Positions 10,629-21,179 of a stretch of DNA of 64,000 bases are shown here, one piece after another (the first letter of the stretch is position 1; every line of letters begins with the position of its first letter). The notes under the pieces are model-generated. The model worked only from the letters and a program-made list of their open reading frames with translations. It was not told the origin of the DNA and searched no databases. The stretch is from Desulfobulbus rhabdoformis (GTDB lineage Bacteria; Desulfobacterota; Desulfobulbia; Desulfobulbales; Desulfobulbaceae): NCBI RefSeq assembly GCF_016919065.1, contig NZ_JAFFQA010000002.1:144436-208435 (forward strand), written 5' to 3'. Made by a program: the position numbers and the translations under genes.

Positions 10629-12622
10629 ATGACCCCACAAAGGACAATAATACCGTGGAAAATACTCTTTGGTCTGGCATTGGTCGCCTTCCCCTGCAGT
10701 GGGGCGGTGGCCGAGCCCACCATGAACGAATATTTTGACATGGATATTGCCCAGTTGATGAACATCACCGTAACCTCCGCCTCCAAAAAAGCGCAGAGTC
10801 TCTCTGATGTGCCTGCCGCTATCTATGTGATCTCCCAGGAGGATATTCGCCGCTCAGGGGTGACCTCTATTCCGGAAGCCCTGGCCATGGCACCAGGTAT
10901 TCAGGTGAACCGCATCAATGGGTATCGATGGTCGTTCGCTCTATTCCCCGGGCTATAGCGGGACATTCTGGGATTCTCAGAACACAATGCTTGAAGATAT
11001 CGAGCGTATCGAGGTTATTCGAGGTCCAGGGGCAACGGTTTGGGGTGCAAACGCGGTCAACGGCATTATTAATATTATCACCAAAACTGCCCAAGATACC
11101 CAGGGGGGGGCTGGTGCGGGTTGGTATGGGCAATGAAGGCATGTTCACCAGCGCCGCCCGTTATGGGGCCAAGTTGGGAGAAGACACCTTTGGCCGTGTC
11201 TCTATAGCCTTTGACTCCTATCCCAGCAATACCCTGCTTAATCCTGATATCACCACAGGAAGTAAGGATGGCAATGACAGCTCGCGTACCGGTCAGGCAG
11301 GTTTTCGTTTTGAAGGAAAAAATTCCAGCCATGGTGAATGGACCCTTCAGGGTGATCTGCTGCGCAACAAAGAGGAAAATCTGGTCTTTCCCTACTGGCT
11401 TGATCACCCTCCCTATCTCAGTTCCTTGTATGACAGTGCCACCATTACCCGGGGAAATCTACTTGCGCGCTGGCATCAGGAGCTGGGGAAGGGGAGGGCC
11501 TTGACCGTCCAAAGTTACTTGGATCTGAGCAATTACGAAGCGGAAAAAACCCCTTTTGAACAGGAGTTTAAGACCCTGGATCTGGATCTGCAGTACGAGA
11601 CATTGGTTGGTGACCAGCATAATTTTGTTTTGGGTGCCGGCTTTCGGCAGACGGAAATTGATTTTACCTCTATCGACCTGCTTGAATTTTCCGATCGAGA
11701 TGACAGTCTATATAGTGCCTTTATCCAGGATGAGATCAACCTGGTCCCCAATACCCTTTGGCTGACCTTGGGCAGCAAATATGAACATAACGATTATACC
11801 GGTAGCGAATGGCAGCCCAGCGGCAAGTTGTTGTGGAAGCCCAGACCGCACCATTCGCTCTGGGCTTCGGTTGCACGAGCTGTGCGGACACCGACGGTAT
11901 TGGAGCAGAGTGGCCGGGTTACCATGGGGACCTTTCCAGGGGGACGGGCATCGCTTCAGGGGACAAGTGGCTTTGATTCCGAAAAGTTAGTGGCCTATGA
12001 AGCTGGCTATCGCTGGCAGGTCAATCCTACGCTTTCCTGTGATTTGGCGTTTTTTTATAATAATTACGATGATCTTTATGTTCTCGTTCTCGCCCCTCAG
12101 CCTGTCTTCGAGCCGGGTAGCGGCTGGAACTATTATGCCCAATTCAGAAATGGCATGGACGGCAGCAGCTATGGGCTTGAGGCGGCTCTGGATTGGAAGG
12201 CCGCCTACTGGCTGGCGTTCCACCTCAGCTATTCCTGGCTTCAGCTAAATCTCAGCCAGGCCGATCTGCCTGGAGCCCTTGATACGGACCTGTATTTTGA
12301 AAACCTGAGTCCTGCTCACCAGCTGTCCTTGCGCAGCTCGATCTCGTTATCGAGAAGCCTCGAGCTGAACCTTTGGCTTCGCTATACAGATCAGATTATT
12401 TCACGGGACAGTACCGACCTGATCGGTGCTGCCGAGTTGGAGATCGACGGTCACACCACGTTCAATGCCAATATTATCTGGACTCCGACACCAAACCTGG
12501 AGCTTATGCTCTCGGGGCAAAATCTTTTTGATAGCTCGACCCTGGAATACGGTATGGAATATCTCGGTGCCCCAACAGAAATAGATCGATCTATCTATGG
12601 CAAAGTTACCTGGCGTTTCTGA
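10629..12622 (+). pseudogene. TonB-dependent outer-membrane receptor, disrupted by a deletion and a frameshift
   Basis: A receptor related to the intact gene at 12960-14993. From ATG 10629 it has a signal peptide ending near SGAVAEP and the plug start (NEYFDMDIAQLMN). After GIQVNRIN the frame breaks. Compared with the intact paralogue, about 62 bp coding for the SSRGF...KLLVLIDG strand is missing, probably by recombination across a short repeated ATCGATGGTC. The plug resumes in another frame (IDGRSLYSPGYSG to TAQDTQGG, 10920-11108). A run of eight G (11103-11110), where seven are needed, then shifts the frame again. The barrel continues intact to the terminal WRF at 12620. Two independent lesions make this a pseudogene unless the assembly is wrong. 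Confidence 0.88.
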
Positions 12623-12623
12623 C

Positions 12624-12909
12624 ATTTTCCTTCGATGCCGCTGGATCGTCTTCTTGTGGATATGCATCTTGGTTGTGCTCGTGTCGGGAGCAATGTGTGA
12701 TGCCTACGCCAATCACAGACAGGAACGTGGAAAATAAACTCAAGGTCGCTTTTCTTCCCAACTTCGTTACAGCACCGGGAGTGCTGGTTGTGGTCATTGA
12801 CGATTATTTCCTTTTCAGTGATGGGCAGTGGCAGTACTCTTCAGAATATTCAACACCACCAACTGAAATTGATCAAAGGGTGTATGGAAAACTCACCTGG
12901 CATTTTTAG
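12624..12909 (+). pseudogene. Scraps of a YfiR-like gene fused to a TonB-receptor C-terminus
   Basis: Two gene fragments lie between the receptor pseudogene and the intact receptor. Bases 12633-12720 read as a signal peptide (RCRWIVFLWICILVVLVSGA) that stops; then, in a different frame, VENKLKVAFLPNFVTAPG matches the start of mature YfiR (compare [20 protein letters not shown] in the intact gene at 15008). The same frame runs on into VIDDYFLFSDGQW and EYSTPPTEIDQRVYGKLTWHF, which is the C-terminus of a TonB receptor lacking about 22 residues of the penultimate strands. The stretch therefore records a lost receptor-YfiR unit collapsed by deletions. The 78-codon frame 12673-12909 is unlikely to be a working gene. 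Confidence 0.75.
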
Positions 12910-12959
12910 GGGCGACGAGGTTTCGAGTTGCTGAGATTTATCTAACTAGCTAGCTACCT

Positions 12960-14993
12960 ATGATGAAATTAAAATCTTGTTTTTGCGGAATTACTGCCAC
13001 AGCACTGCTCGCCTTGAGTGAAGCGGCACCCATGGCTTATGCTGCAGTGGCCAACGAGTATTTTGATTTAGATCTCAACCAGTTAATGAATATCACCATC
13101 ACCTCGGTAGCCAAACGGGATCAGCAGCTGGTCGATGCGCCGGCTGCGGTGTTTGTCATCACCCAGGAAGATATTCGCCGTTCGGGCGTAACAACGATCC
13201 CCGATGCCCTGTCCATGGCGCCGGGGATCCAGGTGGCGCAGATTTCGGCTTCTAAATGGTCCATCTCCTCCCGTGGCTTTGCCGGATTTACCTCCAACAA
13301 GCTGCTCGTGCTCATTGATGGTCGTTCGGTTTACTCACCGGCCTACAGTGGTGTTTTTTGGGATGCTCAAAATACTCTGTTGGAAGATATCGACCGCATT
13401 GAGGTCATTCGTGGTCCAGGTGGTACCCTCTGGGGAGCGAATGCGGTCAACGGCGTCATTAATATTATCACCAAAAATGCAGAGACGACCCAAGGAGGCT
13501 TGGTACGAGCCAGTTTTGGCGGTGAGGGGGCCTGGTCCCTTGCCGGGCGTTATGGTGGCCGACTCTCCGAGACCACATTTGCCCGTTTGTATCTTAGCGC
13601 CGATCAGTTCGGGGGCAATCGGCTTGCCGAAAGTGAAGCGGATGGCAACGACTCCTGGCATCCGACCCAGGTCGGGTTTCGCATGGATGGCCGTCCCGAT
13701 GATGACAACGAGTGGACACTCCAGGGAGATCTGTATGAGAATGAGGGGGATCAGTGGGTCATTCCCTACTGGACCAGCTCGTCTCCGTATTATTCAACCT
13801 TAGATGATGATTTTGATGCCAAGGGGGGCAATATTCTAGGCCGATGGCGACGGGAGCTAAGCCCAGACCAGGCGATTACCTTCAAGGCCTACTACGATTA
13901 TAACAAACGTCAGGACGCCGTCTTTAATCTTGAGTTTTCGACCCTGGATCTTGATTTGCAGTACGAGACCCCAATTGGTGCCCGGCAGAAGCTCACCATG
14001 GGAACCGGGTACCGATCGGTTCAGGGAGATTTTGATGAGACCTATCAGGTAAACCTGCCGGATCGAAACGATTCGCTCTATAGTGTGTTTATTCAGGATG
14101 AAATCAACATGGTGGAGAATCGGGTCTGGCTGACACTGGGGACAAAATATGAATACAACGATTATACTGGCAGTGAATGGCAACCCAGCGCCAAGTTGCT
14201 GTGGAAACCTGCGGAGAATCATACCCTCTGGGGATCTGTAGCCCATGCAGTGCGTACGCCTTCTATTGTTGAGCAGTATGGGCGAGTTCTTATGGCCCGG
14301 TATCCGGTATATATGGGGGGCGTCTATGTTGGAGCGGGGAGTCTGAATTTTATAGGAAACCAGGACTATGATTCTGAAGAGGTCAATGCCTATGAATTTG
14401 GCTACCGCTGGCAGGCCTTACGTAATCTCTCCTTTGACCTAGCCCTGTTTTATAATGATTATGATGAAGTGTATACGGTCTTTCCCGAACAGTCGAATTT
14501 GGATGTCAACAGCACCTTTGTCAATGCTCAATCAGGCAACGGCAAGGGATTTGAACTGGCTATGGACTGGCAACCCCGCACTTGGCTGTCTTTTGCTCTT
14601 GCCTACTCCTACCTGGAAACAGACCTGACCACCGAGGCCTGGGTGGGAACCCAGGCGGGAAGTGACTGGGTCGCAAAATCGGCGCCAAAAAATCAATTTT
14701 CCCTACGATCTTCTCTTGCCCTAGCTGATGACTGGCGCCTGAATCTCTGGTTGCGTTATGTGGATCAGGTTTCCTGTCGGAATACCGTTAATTTGTTGGG
14801 CGATCCGGTAACCATTGACGATTATTACGTGTTTAACGCAAATCTTATTTGGAGCCCGAGCGAAAACCTTGAACTGATGCTTGCAGGTCAAAATCTTTTT
14901 GACAGCGGGCAACTACGCTATCTTTCCGAATATCAGACGCCGGCCACCGAAGTGGAGCCTCTGGTGTACGGAAAGATCACCTGGCGGTTTTAA
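12960..14993 (+). CDS. TonB-dependent outer-membrane receptor
   Basis: 677 residues with a signal peptide (cleavage near AYAAVA-N). The plug domain covers about 35-165, with LIDGRSVYSPAYSG, VIRGPGGTLWGANAVNGVINI and NAETTQGG, all standard for this receptor class; the 22-strand barrel ends in Phe (KITWRF), the assembly signal. A TonB box cannot be named with certainty. The nearest relatives by context are receptors paired with YfiR (DUF4154) and a sensor kinase, which follow directly at 15008 and 15552. The three genes are closely spaced and co-oriented. The ligand is unknown; the locus does not carry siderophore or cobalamin genes. It is the only intact copy in a stretch that once held at least three receptor sequences. 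Confidence 0.92.
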   Translation: MMKLKSCFCGITATALLALSEAAPMAYAAVANEYFDLDLNQLMNITITSVAKRDQQLVDAPAAVFVITQEDIRRSGVTTIPDALSMAPGIQVAQISASKWSISSRGFAGFTSNKLLVLIDGRSVYSPAYSGVFWDAQNTLLEDIDRIEVIRGPGGTLWGANAVNGVINIITKNAETTQGGLVRASFGGEGAWSLAGRYGGRLSETTFARLYLSADQFGGNRLAESEADGNDSWHPTQVGFRMDGRPDDDNEWTLQGDLYENEGDQWVIPYWTSSSPYYSTLDDDFDAKGGNILGRWRRELSPDQAITFKAYYDYNKRQDAVFNLEFSTLDLDLQYETPIGARQKLTMGTGYRSVQGDFDETYQVNLPDRNDSLYSVFIQDEINMVENRVWLTLGTKYEYNDYTGSEWQPSAKLLWKPAENHTLWGSVAHAVRTPSIVEQYGRVLMARYPVYMGGVYVGAGSLNFIGNQDYDSEEVNAYEFGYRWQALRNLSFDLALFYNDYDEVYTVFPEQSNLDVNSTFVNAQSGNGKGFELAMDWQPRTWLSFALAYSYLETDLTTEAWVGTQAGSDWVAKSAPKNQFSLRSSLALADDWRLNLWLRYVDQVSCRNTVNLLGDPVTIDDYYVFNANLIWSPSENLELMLAGQNLFDSGQLRYLSEYQTPATEVEPLVYGKITWRF

Positions 14994-15007
14994 CCTTTGC
15001 CCCTTGC

Positions 15008-15547
15008 GTGCTGATGCGAACTCGAATTCTCCATATATTAGCGTTGCTTGTGTTGCTGGGGGTGAATACCCTCTCTGCACACGCCGCGCAATCTGGCGTC
15101 GAGTACAAGGTTAAGGCGGCCTTTCTGCTGAACTTTGCCCACTTTGTCACCTGGCCTGCCCAAAGTAGCTCCAGTGAGAGCTTTCCTCTTTGCGTGTTGG
15201 GAGAGGATCCCTTTGGGGAAGCGCTGACAGGGATTGAAACCAAAAAAGTGGGGGGCAAACATGTTTCCATCCATTATCTCAAGTCCTCCAGCAGCAAACT
15301 GGGCCAGTGCCGTATGGTTTTTATCAGCCGCTCGGAAAAGAACAATCTCAGCCGTATTTTGGGACGGATAGCAGGGAAGCCCGTGGTAAGCGTCAGTGAT
15401 ATTGACGGATTTTCCGCTGCAGGCGGACTCTTTGAGTTTAAGGATCAGCGTGGCCGTCTTTCTTTTATCATCAACAACACCCAAGCTAAGAGTATGGGGC
15501 TCAGCATCAGTTCTTCCTTGCTCAATCTGGCGGTTGACGTACTCTAA
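15008..15547 (+). CDS. YfiR family (DUF4154) periplasmic protein
   Basis: About 177-179 residues; GTG 15008 or, more likely, ATG 15014 starts a clear signal peptide ending near SAHAAQ. The mature protein begins with the family signature [20 protein letters not shown] and ends with the usual [23 protein letters not shown]. In Pseudomonas, YfiR is a periplasmic repressor that reacts to redox state and controls the YfiN cyclase. Here the next gene is a membrane kinase whose start is 5 bp after this stop, so the protein probably acts on that kinase's periplasmic domain. Cys residues ([16 protein letters not shown]) are at the positions used for disulphides in the family. Confidence 0.9.
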   Translation: MLMRTRILHILALLVLLGVNTLSAHAAQSGVEYKVKAAFLLNFAHFVTWPAQSSSSESFPLCVLGEDPFGEALTGIETKKVGGKHVSIHYLKSSSSKLGQCRMVFISRSEKNNLSRILGRIAGKPVVSVSDIDGFSAAGGLFEFKDQRGRLSFIINNTQAKSMGLSISSSLLNLAVDVL

Positions 15548-15551
15548 ACCT

Positions 15552-18353
15552 ATGAAAACCTGGTTTGCACATCTTCCCATACGCTCAAAGCTGCACCTGA
15601 TCGTACTGCTGGCCTGTACCCTGGCTCTTTTTTTGGTCATGGTATCCTCCTTTGTTGGCCAGTGGACTATGGTCCGCCAGCAGACGGCCAGCGAAGTTCA
15701 GACGCTGGGGCGAGTCATTGCCGGAAACTGCAGTGCTGGTGTCGCCTTTGATGATCGGGCTACACTGCGTGGTATTATCGGTACACTTTCGGCCAAACCT
15801 AACATAATCCTCGCCCGAATATATTCTGCCGGGGGGGAATTGCTGGCAAGTTACAATCGTGCCGAACTGTTAGACAAAGAGCACGATGATGGCAGCTTTG
15901 AAGCGCTCTCTGTCAATGGATTTCGCTATGCAGGGCAGCGTGCCGAGCTGCTTGAGCCCATACTTCTGGAAAAAGAAACCATCGGCTCCCTTTACCTGCG
16001 GGTCAGTATGCAGGAGGTCAACAATAACTTGCTCTGGCTTGGCCTGATGATGGTCGGCATGTTGTTTTGCGGGTTACTTTTTGCCGGTCTGTTGTCCAGC
16101 CGTTTATTGCGGGTGATTAGCGGCCCGATTACCCAGCTTTCTGAAATCATGCAGCATATATCCCAGGAGCGTGATTATTCGGTCCGTTCTCCGCTTACCA
16201 GTAAAGACGAGCTCGGATTGCTGGCACGCGGCTTCAACAGCATGATTGCCCAGATTCAACAGCGTGATCTGTATCTTGAAGAGCAGGTTGAAACCCGGAC
16301 CCACGATTTACTCAAGGCTAAAGAAGCCGCCGAGGCAGCCAACCAGGCAAAAAGCCTGTTTTTGGCCAATATGAGTCACGAGATCCGTACACCGATGAAT
16401 GCCATTATCGGCATGACCCGCCTGGCTCTGGATCAAATCACCGATGAAACCCAGCGTAATCTTCTGAAAACAGTGAAAAACTCGGCTGATAGCCTGCTGG
16501 GGATTTTGAACGATATTCTCGATTTTTCCAAAATTGAGGCGGGACAGTTTCTGCTGAGCAAAAAATCGTTTGTTCTGCGGCAGTTGATAGAAACTGTGAT
16601 CTCCACCATGCATGTTCCCGCAGTGGAAAAGGGATTACAGCTTGAATTCATTGAAAACGGCAAGCTGCCCAAGGTCCTCATCGGTGATGATCTGCGGTTG
16701 CGCCAGATTTTTTTTAACCTGGTTGGCAATGCTATTAAATTCACTGAAAATGGGGCTGTCACTATCTCGCTTGTGGAGCTTGAAGAAGCCTCCGAGGCTG
16801 GCTGGTGTATGCTGCATGCCAGCGTCCATGACACCGGTATCGGTATCGATGAGGAAAAACAGGAAAAAATTTTTAACACCTTTGAACAGGCCGATGGCTC
16901 CTATGTCCGCAAGTACGGAGGCACGGGGCTGGGCTTGGCTATCAGTCGCCAGCTTGCGGAAATGATGGGAGGCCGCATGTGGGTGGAAAGTGTCCCTGGA
17001 GAGGGCTCCACCTTCCACTTTACGTTGAACATGGAACTGGGCGAGGAGCAACAGGTTCAAGACGAAATCGATGAAGCTCCCACTCAGCGCATCGTCGGCC
17101 TGAATATTCTGGTGGTGGACGATAATGAGGTCAATCGTGATCTCGCGCGCATGGTTCTTGAGCAGGACCATCATGTGGAGGTGGCGGGCAATGGTCTTGC
17201 TGCCCTGGAAATGCTGGCCCGAGGCATTAAGGCTGATGTTGTGCTTATGGATGTGCAGATGCCGGTCATGGACGGCCTGACAGCCACTCGTATAATTCGT
17301 GCCCTTGAGCTGGGAAAAAATGCGGCTTCGCCCATTGAAACAGAGCTGGAGCAGGCCCTGGCACGAAGGCTTGCTGGAAAATCCCTTCCGATTATTGCCA
17401 TGACTGCCCATGCCATGGGCGGTGATCAGGATATGTGTTTACAGGCCGGTATGGATGCCTATGTAACCAAGCCTTTCCACCCCGAGCAACTGATCGCCTC
17501 GTTGATGTCCCTGGAAAATCTCCACGCCGGTACTTTCTGCACTTTGGATGAAAAACCAGCAGTCCAAAAAGCGGAAGAAACTGAGCCGTTAAGTGAAGAA
17601 CCGGTCAGTGTCGGCCAGGTTCGATCGCACCTACATGCCTCGGCTAACTTTACTCTGGAGCAGGTAGAACGTTTGTTGTCCACTTCCAGAAAGAGTGTGG
17701 GGAAACTCCTGGCAAACAGTAAAGATGCCCTGAAAAAACGTGATTTTGATGAGTTGGGGTTCGCCGCTCATACCCTCAAGGGAACCTTGCTTCAATGTGG
17801 ATTGCAAGGCTGGGCTGCCCGGGCACAGAACCTTTTTGAGCTGGCAAAAAAAGAAGAGCACCAAGCCGCTATCGACGAATTGGACTCTATTCAACAAGGT
17901 ATTGCCAATCTTGTGCTGGAACAGGAGCAGGGTGGCGATTCCCAGGTGGCTGAACAGGCACAGGAGAGCCGTGGTCATATTCTGGTGATGGAAGACGAGG
18001 AGGTCATTCGCGAGGTGGTTTGCGGAATGTTGCAGTATCTGGGGTACAGCTGCGACCTAGCCAGCAATGGAGAGGAAGGGGTTGCACTCTACGCAAAAGC
18101 GCTGGAAACGGGGCATAACTATGGACTGGTTATGACCGATCTTCATGTTGCCGAAGGCATGGGCGGGCTGGAGATGGCACAACAGATCCTCGAGCAGGAC
18201 CCGCAGGCCCGACTCTTCGTCTCCAGTGGCGACCCTCAAAATTCGGTCATGCAGGGCTATCGCGAGTACGGTTTTTCCGGCAAGGTGAAAAAACCGTACT
18301 CGGTCCAGAATCTGGCCGCTATGTTGGAAGATATGTTCGGCCAATCCGAGTAA
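15552..18353 (+). CDS. Membrane hybrid histidine kinase (CHASE8-like sensor, HAMP, HisKA, HATPase, REC, Hpt, REC)
   Basis: 933 residues from ATG 15552; the longer frame from 15396 overlaps yfiR and is not credible. TM1 (about 12-35), a periplasmic CHASE8-like domain typical of YfiN-type proteins (about 36-155), TM2 (about 158-182) and HAMP come first. HisKA has His in [14 protein letters not shown], and HATPase has [12 protein letters not shown]1 has its Asp in [13 protein letters not shown]. An Hpt-like domain carries His in [13 protein letters not shown] (about 738), and a second, C-terminal REC ends the protein ([12 protein letters not shown]). This is a complete phosphorelay in one chain, coupled to YfiR and an outer-membrane receptor upstream. 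No DNA-binding output is encoded, so the final acceptor is elsewhere or is the second REC itself. Confidence 0.92.
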   Translation: MKTWFAHLPIRSKLHLIVLLACTLALFLVMVSSFVGQWTMVRQQTASEVQTLGRVIAGNCSAGVAFDDRATLRGIIGTLSAKPNIILARIYSAGGELLASYNRAELLDKEHDDGSFEALSVNGFRYAGQRAELLEPILLEKETIGSLYLRVSMQEVNNNLLWLGLMMVGMLFCGLLFAGLLSSRLLRVISGPITQLSEIMQHISQERDYSVRSPLTSKDELGLLARGFNSMIAQIQQRDLYLEEQVETRTHDLLKAKEAAEAANQAKSLFLANMSHEIRTPMNAIIGMTRLALDQITDETQRNLLKTVKNSADSLLGILNDILDFSKIEAGQFLLSKKSFVLRQLIETVISTMHVPAVEKGLQLEFIENGKLPKVLIGDDLRLRQIFFNLVGNAIKFTENGAVTISLVELEEASEAGWCMLHASVHDTGIGIDEEKQEKIFNTFEQADGSYVRKYGGTGLGLAISRQLAEMMGGRMWVESVPGEGSTFHFTLNMELGEEQQVQDEIDEAPTQRIVGLNILVVDDNEVNRDLARMVLEQDHHVEVAGNGLAALEMLARGIKADVVLMDVQMPVMDGLTATRIIRALELGKNAASPIETELEQALARRLAGKSLPIIAMTAHAMGGDQDMCLQAGMDAYVTKPFHPEQLIASLMSLENLHAGTFCTLDEKPAVQKAEETEPLSEEPVSVGQVRSHLHASANFTLEQVERLLSTSRKSVGKLLANSKDALKKRDFDELGFAAHTLKGTLLQCGLQGWAARAQNLFELAKKEEHQAAIDELDSIQQGIANLVLEQEQGGDSQVAEQAQESRGHILVMEDEEVIREVVCGMLQYLGYSCDLASNGEEGVALYAKALETGHNYGLVMTDLHVAEGMGGLEMAQQILEQDPQARLFVSSGDPQNSVMQGYREYGFSGKVKKPYSVQNLAAMLEDMFGQSE

Positions 18354-18374
18354 GGGACTGTTCAGCGGTTACCA

Positions 18375-18391
18375 GCCGTCACGGATTCAGG
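18375..18391. repeat. Solo copy of the GCCGTCACGGATTCAGG motif
   Basis: Seventeen bases identical to the inner part of the right arm of the inverted repeat at 10583-10603, lying in the 40-bp gap between the convergent hybrid kinase and HIT genes. No partner arm is seen nearby. This supports a dispersed motif family rather than a single hairpin. Confidence 0.55.
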
Positions 18392-18393
18392 TA

Positions 18394-18735
18394 TCAGCCT
18401 GGAGGCCAGTTGAGCGCGCGTCCACCCAGGATGTGCATGTGCAGATGAAAAACGGTTTGCCCGGCCTCGGCACCGTTGTTGAAAACTACGCGAAAATGCG
18501 GAATGCCCTCTTTCTGGGCAATCTCGTTACCTACCCGCATCATCTTTCCAAACACCTGTTCATCCTCAGGTTGCACCGCTTCCGGCCCCTTGATATGCTT
18601 TTTCGGGATCACCAGAAAATGCGTAGGAGCTTGGGGCGCAATGTCCCGAAAGGCGAGGACATCGTCGTCTTCATAGAGTTTTTCCGCAGGAATCTCACCG
18701 CGAATTATTTTGCAGAATAAACAGTTGTCAGGCAT
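18394..18735 (-). CDS. HIT (histidine triad) family nucleotide hydrolase, HinT-like
   Basis: 113 residues, the normal size of HinT. It starts with CLFCKIIRGEIPAEKLYEDDDVLAF and contains the triad HLHMHILGG, whose central His is the catalytic nucleophile for purine phosphoramidate or AMP-ester hydrolysis. The protein is cytoplasmic. It is co-oriented with an exported protein gene that ends 3 bp upstream of its start (18739), so both probably share a transcript. The family is well defined, but the in vivo substrate is not. Confidence 0.95.
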   Translation of the reverse strand: MPDNCLFCKIIRGEIPAEKLYEDDDVLAFRDIAPQAPTHFLVIPKKHIKGPEAVQPEDEQVFGKMMRVGNEIAQKEGIPHFRVVFNNGAEAGQTVFHLHMHILGGRALNWPPG

Positions 18736-18738
18736 GTG

Positions 18739-19374
18739 TCACCTCCGTTGCTGTGATGCGTGTTTGCTGCCGACACGCGGCAACAAATACAATGTAAGCT
18801 TGTTGTTCGTGGCATCTATTCGGATTGGGTCCAGTGCGACCGGTATGGTCTCGTTGCCCAAATCGATATTGAGTGCTTTGAGCCGGTCAAGGTCCAGCTC
18901 ATACTCGCGGTCGGCCAGGGCTCCAAGCATGGAAGTCAGGTCGTCCCCTCCATTTGCAGAATCTGGAAAGGTGGGAGTCACATACAGTTTGCGTTGTTTG
19001 GATGCAAAGCGGGTTTTCAGGCTACATTTGATCGGCAAGCGTACCTGGCCCACCTGGACCTGGAAATCCTGGCCTGCCAAACGCGTGGTCAAGAGCAAAT
19101 TACGACCAGAGAGGGTCCCGGCCACGGTGATGGTGTTGTTGTGAATGGAGAGTCGGTCAAGTGACTCCAGGACGATATCCCCCTGAAGACGATGGCCTTG
19201 GGCAGGAATGGGCAGAGGCAGCATCTGCTGCACTGCGCTCAGCAGTGTTTCTGCGGGCAGGGTGAGGACCATGCTTTTGGCCTGTCCACAGTAAACTGGC
19301 CCACTTGGAAGGAAAACGGCTGCGAGAACAACAAGCAGCACCTTGAAAAAAGAGAAAGTTTTTTGCTTGACCAT
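18739..19374 (-). CDS. Exported protein of unknown function
   Basis: From ATG 19374, 211 residues; a GTG at 19410 would add 12. The N-terminus is a signal peptide (KVLLVVLAAVFLPSGPVYCG) in which the Cys could be a lipobox Cys but the -3 residue is atypical. The rest is rich in beta-prone alternating segments (LQGDIVLESLDRLSIHNNTITVAGTLSG), reminiscent of LEA-like or DUF1439-type lipid-binding folds. I do not recognise the family. It is followed closely by the HIT gene. It may be a periplasmic or envelope protein. Confidence 0.7.
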   Translation of the reverse strand: MVKQKTFSFFKVLLVVLAAVFLPSGPVYCGQAKSMVLTLPAETLLSAVQQMLPLPIPAQGHRLQGDIVLESLDRLSIHNNTITVAGTLSGRNLLLTTRLAGQDFQVQVGQVRLPIKCSLKTRFASKQRKLYVTPTFPDSANGGDDLTSMLGALADREYELDLDRLKALNIDLGNETIPVALDPIRIDATNNKLTLYLLPRVGSKHASQQRR

Positions 19375-19598
19375 GAGCTGAAAACAGGAAAAGGTGAAGG
19401 CCAGCCACACGCCAGAAAATGATTATGAAGGTGCCGTGGCATAGGGGGCTTTCTTTTTGTCTTGAGGGGGAAGCCGCCCAGCATACTCTGCGAACAGCCC
19501 AACGTTAAAACAAATTAAAATGCTCTATTTTCGCTCCTCTGTCAAGTTGGCCAAGGCTGGGATTATGAAAAAGAACGCCACCTGCCACGGGACTAACC

Positions 19599-20978
19599 AT
19601 GGTTGAACAGCCCTCCCTACCAACAACGCCTCCGCTCATGGAAGTCGGCAGTTGCTGTCGCCTTAAGGGGGCGGACCTTCGTTTGCTTGCCGCCTTACGC
19701 GTTGAGCTCACCATCGATAATCCAAAGTATCAGGCAGCAAAGCAGTTTGGCCGCTGGATCGGGAAGAAGCTTAAACCCCAATTATTTTTTTTTACAGAAG
19801 AGCTGGGAGATATTGTTTTTCCCCGTGGTTTTGCCAATCAGGCGGTGCGACTCTGCCGAAAGATCGTCGGGCAAAGTCCGGTTTTGGTGGATAATAGAAC
19901 TCAGCAGATCGAGATCGAGAATTCGTTTCAAGGGATTTTGCGGCCCTACCAGGAGCAGGCGGTTACAGCCGTGATGCGGCATAGCTTCGGTGTGCTTGAG
20001 GCGGGCACAGGCTCTGGAAAGACTATTATGGCATTGGCCATTATTGCCCGGCGCAGACAGCCGACGCTCATCGTGGTGCATTCAAAGGAGCTGATGTACC
20101 AGTGGCAGCAGCGGATTGCCGAGTTTTTAGGCGTTGAGGCCGGTCTTGCCGGTGATGGCAGGCTGCAGCTCAAGCCTATCACCGTTGCCATTGTCAATAC
20201 CGCTAAAAAGCATCTGGATACCTTGCCAGGAAAGTTTGGTCAGATTGTGGTTGATGAGTGTCACCGGGTTCCGGCCAGTCTCTTTACCGAGGTGGTGGCC
20301 GCTTTTGACTGCCGCTATATGCTTGGGCTCTCCGCGACCGCCTTTCGTCGGGAAGACGGAATGACCAAACTCATTTACATAACCATGGGCGATCGGATCC
20401 ACCAGGTGGACAGCCGTGTGCTGGCGGCCAGTGGTGCTGTGGTGCGGCCTGAACTCAAGCAGCGATCGACAACATTCACCTACAGATACCAGGGAGAATA
20501 TGCCAAGCTGATCAAGACGTTGACCCAAAATGAAGAGCGCAACAAACAGATCGTCCATGAATTGCAGACGCTGCTGGCTGCGGGGCACGATGGGACCGTA
20601 CTGGTCGTCTCTGATCGGGTTGGGCATTGCCGGGCATTGGCTGAAATGCTGGTGTCCGACTCAGTCCCGGTGGCGGTCCTCACCGGGCGAACCCCTCCGG
20701 ATGAGCGGACTCGGATCGTTGCGGATGTGCGTGAAAATAGGGTGCAGGTGCTCATATCGACTTTGCAGCTCATTGGCGAGGGATTTGACTGTCCGGGATT
20801 GTCCACTCTGGTCCTGGCCACTCCCATTAAATTTGAAGGACGACTGCTCCAGGTTGTGGGGCGAATCATGCGTCCGGCGGAGGGAAAACGGGCTCTGGTC
20901 ATCGATTACGTGGATGAGCAGATTGCTGTCCTACGTCGCTCGGCTGAGAGCCGCAAAGCGGTCTTTCTTGCCTGGTGA
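19599..20978 (+). CDS. Superfamily II DNA/RNA helicase (DEAD/DEAH-like, XPB/UvsW type)
   Basis: 459 residues. Motif I is EAGTGSGKT (about 135), motif II VVDECHRVP (DECH box, about 225), motif III LSATAFRRED, motif V STLQLIGEGFD and motif VI QVVGRIMRP, all in the right order for an SF2 ATPase. A 100-residue N-terminal region before motif I, including ILRPYQEQAV (Q-motif-like), resembles the damage-recognition region of archaeal XPB and phage UvsW. Short for a repair helicase and with no nuclease domain. It has its own intergenic space on both sides. Role in DNA repair or branch migration is inferred from family only. Confidence 0.88.
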   Translation: MVEQPSLPTTPPLMEVGSCCRLKGADLRLLAALRVELTIDNPKYQAAKQFGRWIGKKLKPQLFFFTEELGDIVFPRGFANQAVRLCRKIVGQSPVLVDNRTQQIEIENSFQGILRPYQEQAVTAVMRHSFGVLEAGTGSGKTIMALAIIARRRQPTLIVVHSKELMYQWQQRIAEFLGVEAGLAGDGRLQLKPITVAIVNTAKKHLDTLPGKFGQIVVDECHRVPASLFTEVVAAFDCRYMLGLSATAFRREDGMTKLIYITMGDRIHQVDSRVLAASGAVVRPELKQRSTTFTYRYQGEYAKLIKTLTQNEERNKQIVHELQTLLAAGHDGTVLVVSDRVGHCRALAEMLVSDSVPVAVLTGRTPPDERTRIVADVRENRVQVLISTLQLIGEGFDCPGLSTLVLATPIKFEGRLLQVVGRIMRPAEGKRALVIDYVDEQIAVLRRSAESRKAVFLAW

Positions 20979-21179
20979 TCGGTATAGTGATCAATCTCCT
21001 TGTCTTTTTGTCCTTCTTGAGGTAAATTAACTCCTTTTTTATCCTACCGTCTGGAAAAGCTGAGAAAATCAGTCTGATGCATGTTGCCTTTCACTCGGTA
21101 CACACTCTCCGCAGAGTTCATTTTCCCGTGAATTCCGGGATTCCTCGAAATATCAATTTTAAATTTTATATACATGTAA

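Noticed and set aside
11103..11110. G8 tract as a phase-variation switch for the receptor
   Set aside because: Correcting the tract alone does not restore the gene because of the upstream deletion.
15396..15551. N-terminal extension of the hybrid kinase into yfiR
   Set aside because: It overlaps the conserved end of yfiR; ATG 15552 gives a normal membrane anchor.
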